In this document: positions 62,952 to 64,000 of the stretch, piece after piece
Position numbering within the stretch: the first letter of the stretch is position 1
How the letters are laid out: every line of letters begins with the position of its first letter
Assembly (NCBI GenBank): GCA_009699865.1
Contig: WLNJ01000002.1
Location: forward strand, 47,385-111,384
Origin: Actinomycetota bacterium
GTDB taxonomy: Bacteria; Actinomycetota; Thermoleophilia; Solirubrobacterales; Solirubrobacteraceae
Direction: 5' to 3'
DNA: 64,000 nucleotides
Notes under the pieces: model-generated
Told to the model about the DNA's origin: nothing
Databases searched by the model: none
The model's input: only the letters and a program-made list of their open reading frames with translations
Translations under genes and position numbers: made by a program

Positions 62952-63560
62952 GTGGCCAACCAAAACACTGATGAGCAAAACAGTTACCGGGCTGACGTTG
63001 AGCAAAACATTGCTGATTCTCTGCTCTACCTCCTCAACAACGGTTCATCATGGGGGGACCTAACGGTTGAGGACATAGCCACCCAAGCGGGAATCAAGCG
63101 AACCCTCTTCTATGTGTACTTCCCCGACAAGCGAAGCGTCCTCCTGAAGCTCGGGCATGACCTGATTGCCACCACAATCGAAGGGGTATCCGAGGGCTGG
63201 CTCGTCAGAGACGAAGGACCCGAAGGTCTACGAGCAGAGTTGGAGACATGGCTTCGGACACAGGATGAATTCAAGATGGTCAGCAAGGCGTTGATCGAGG
63301 GTTCCAATAGCGACCCGGAGATCAGGGCGTTCTGGCGAGGCCTCTCCCGCAGCGTCATTGAGCCAACATCTGACCGGATCGCCCGCGCTCAGGCTGCTGG
63401 CCACGGGCCGGAGGGACTCTCTGCTGGGATGCTCGCCTTCTGTCTGATCCTGATGACCGAAAAGGTCACCTTCGAGGGGCTGCTTGACTCAAGCGTCGAG
63501 AAGGCCCCAATGTTTGAAGCCCTATTCGGCTTCTGGCGCTACGCGCTCTACGGGAGCTGA
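62952..63560 (+). CDS. TetR-family transcriptional regulator 1
   Basis: A 202-residue regulator with GTG start. The helix-turn-helix reads LTVEDIATQAGIKRTLFYVYFPDKRSVLLKLGHDL (about residues 35-70), the TetR signature with the FYxYFxxK motif. The C-terminal ligand domain (about 75-200) ends FEALFGFWRYALYG. It lies 10 bp before a second TetR gene of the same subgroup (shared IA-AGIKRTLFY-YF). Such regulators often bind a palindrome near their own gene. Ligand unknown. Confidence 0.93.
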   Translation: MANQNTDEQNSYRADVEQNIADSLLYLLNNGSSWGDLTVEDIATQAGIKRTLFYVYFPDKRSVLLKLGHDLIATTIEGVSEGWLVRDEGPEGLRAELETWLRTQDEFKMVSKALIEGSNSDPEIRAFWRGLSRSVIEPTSDRIARAQAAGHGPEGLSAGMLAFCLILMTEKVTFEGLLDSSVEKAPMFEALFGFWRYALYGS

Positions 63561-63570
63561 GAAGACCGTC

Positions 63571-64000
63571 ATGACACCTCCCACCGCCAACACCACCACT
63601 CCCCACCGCGCGGAGGTCAAGGCCCAGATCGTTGCTGCTCTGGCAGCACTACTCGAGCGGGAGGTCCGTTGGGCCGAGGTAACCGTCGACGCCATTGCCG
63701 CGGAGGCGGGTATCAAGCGGACCCTCTTCTACAACTACTTCAAAGACCGAGGCGAAGTGCTTGCAGAGCTTGGCCTTGAGGTGAGGGATGCCCTGCTAGG
63801 CATCTCATCGGACTGGGTCGGAACCACCCTGTCGCCCGAAGTGCTCAAGCAAGACCTCATCCGTTACATAGAGGTTCAGCAAAAGCATTCACAGATCAGC
63901 CGGGCTATGCGAGACGCCTCGTCAAGTGAAGGTGCGGTACGGGAGCTGTGGGAGTCGCTGCCACGAACAATGATCCCCTTGACTGCCGACAGGATCATCA
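63571..64000 (+). CDS. TetR-family transcriptional regulator 2, 3' end cut by window edge
   Basis: Starts ATG 63571, 10 bp after the stop of the first TetR gene, and stays open for 143 codons to the window end. The N-terminus has TPPTANTTTPHRAEVKAQIV, then VTVDAIAAEAGIKRTLFYNYFKDRGEVLAELG, a full TetR helix-turn-helix close to that of its neighbour. The ligand-binding domain is only partly seen (VLKQDLIRYIEVQQKHSQISRAMRD). The two look like a tandem duplication. Confidence 0.92.
   Translation, partial: MTPPTANTTTPHRAEVKAQIVAALAALLEREVRWAEVTVDAIAAEAGIKRTLFYNYFKDRGEVLAELGLEVRDALLGISSDWVGTTLSPEVLKQDLIRYIEVQQKHSQISRAMRDASSSEGAVRELWESLPRTMIPLTADRII

Overview
The window is a continuous piece of an actinobacterial chromosome (Actinomycetota; gene content and order suggest a Thermoleophilia/Solirubrobacterales-like lineage, which is inference). 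Supporting signs are the ftsE-ftsX-ctpA-rnr-smpB-ssrA order, a secA-prfB block, an actinobacterial GpgS-type glycosyltransferase, a Flp-pilin-like protein, high GC with frequent GTG/TTG starts, and many 1-4 bp stop/start overlaps. There is no insertion sequence, prophage, CRISPR array or tRNA that I can see. The only structural RNA recognised is tmRNA. Coding density is very high and the longest gene-free stretch is about 310 bp (56143-56452).

Layout. 1-3.3 kb: an edge-truncated pilin-like surface protein, an ABC-2 drug/lipid-type exporter pair and a GNAT acetyltransferase. 3.4-7.3 kb: GpgS-like glycosyltransferase, then a LOG / class I glutamine amidotransferase / FMN glutamate-synthase-like operon. 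7.3-18.4 kb: secreted wall-active proteins (polysaccharide deacetylase, 3D-domain protein), lipid and small-molecule oxidation genes (acyl-CoA dehydrogenase, SDR, VOC, old yellow enzyme, Baeyer-Villiger-type monooxygenase) and a secreted GH31 glycosidase. 18.4-20 kb: a GAP/Sap-type membrane protein and an aquaporin. 20.1-27.3 kb (minus strand): ftsE, ftsX, ctpA, rnr, smpB, an acyltransferase and tmRNA, a cell-division plus ribosome-rescue/RNA-decay block. 27.5-35.4 kb: M16 protease, then comF, secA, prfB (with its programmed frameshift), nadC and nadA. 35.4-37.8 kb: CtaG-like protein and three tandem secreted paralogues. 37.9-42.5 kb: UDP-glucose pyrophosphorylase, an archaeal-type SAH-hydrolase homologue, canonical ahcY and a MerR regulator. 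42.6-48.7 kb: a sugar-nucleotide/envelope operon (PGI/PMI, GDP-mannose-type nucleotidyltransferase, UDP-glucose dehydrogenase, LCP protein, M20 peptidase). 48.8-56.1 kb: a complete F-type ATP synthase operon. 56.4-64 kb: a small ferredoxin-fold protein, a Cu+-ATPase followed by two TPP-enzyme subunits, an unknown membrane protein and two tandem TetR regulators, the second cut by the window end.

How the parts work together. The minus-strand run from 56 kb to 37.9 kb couples energy conversion (ATP synthase) to supply of UDP-glucose, UDP-glucuronate and a mannose-type nucleotide sugar, with an LCP protein to attach glycopolymers to the wall. The methyl-cycle enzyme AhcY and its homologue sit inside this block. 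The 20-35 kb block holds translation termination and rescue (prfB, smpB, ssrA, rnr), secretion (secA), division (ftsEX) and NAD synthesis (nadA, nadC).

Most unusual items: (1) two TPP-enzyme subunits, overlapping by 4 bp, each of which has lost a different half of the TPP active site; (2) a canonical AhcY next to an archaeal-type homologue, separated by a terminator; (3) a triplicated family of secreted two-cysteine proteins; (4) a tmRNA tag ending in ALAV with no encoded CCA; (5) a cluster of three palindromes upstream of the acyl-CoA dehydrogenase; (6) an orphan FMN glutamate synthase domain paired with a class I amidotransferase. All functional statements come from reading motifs; no similarity search was possible.
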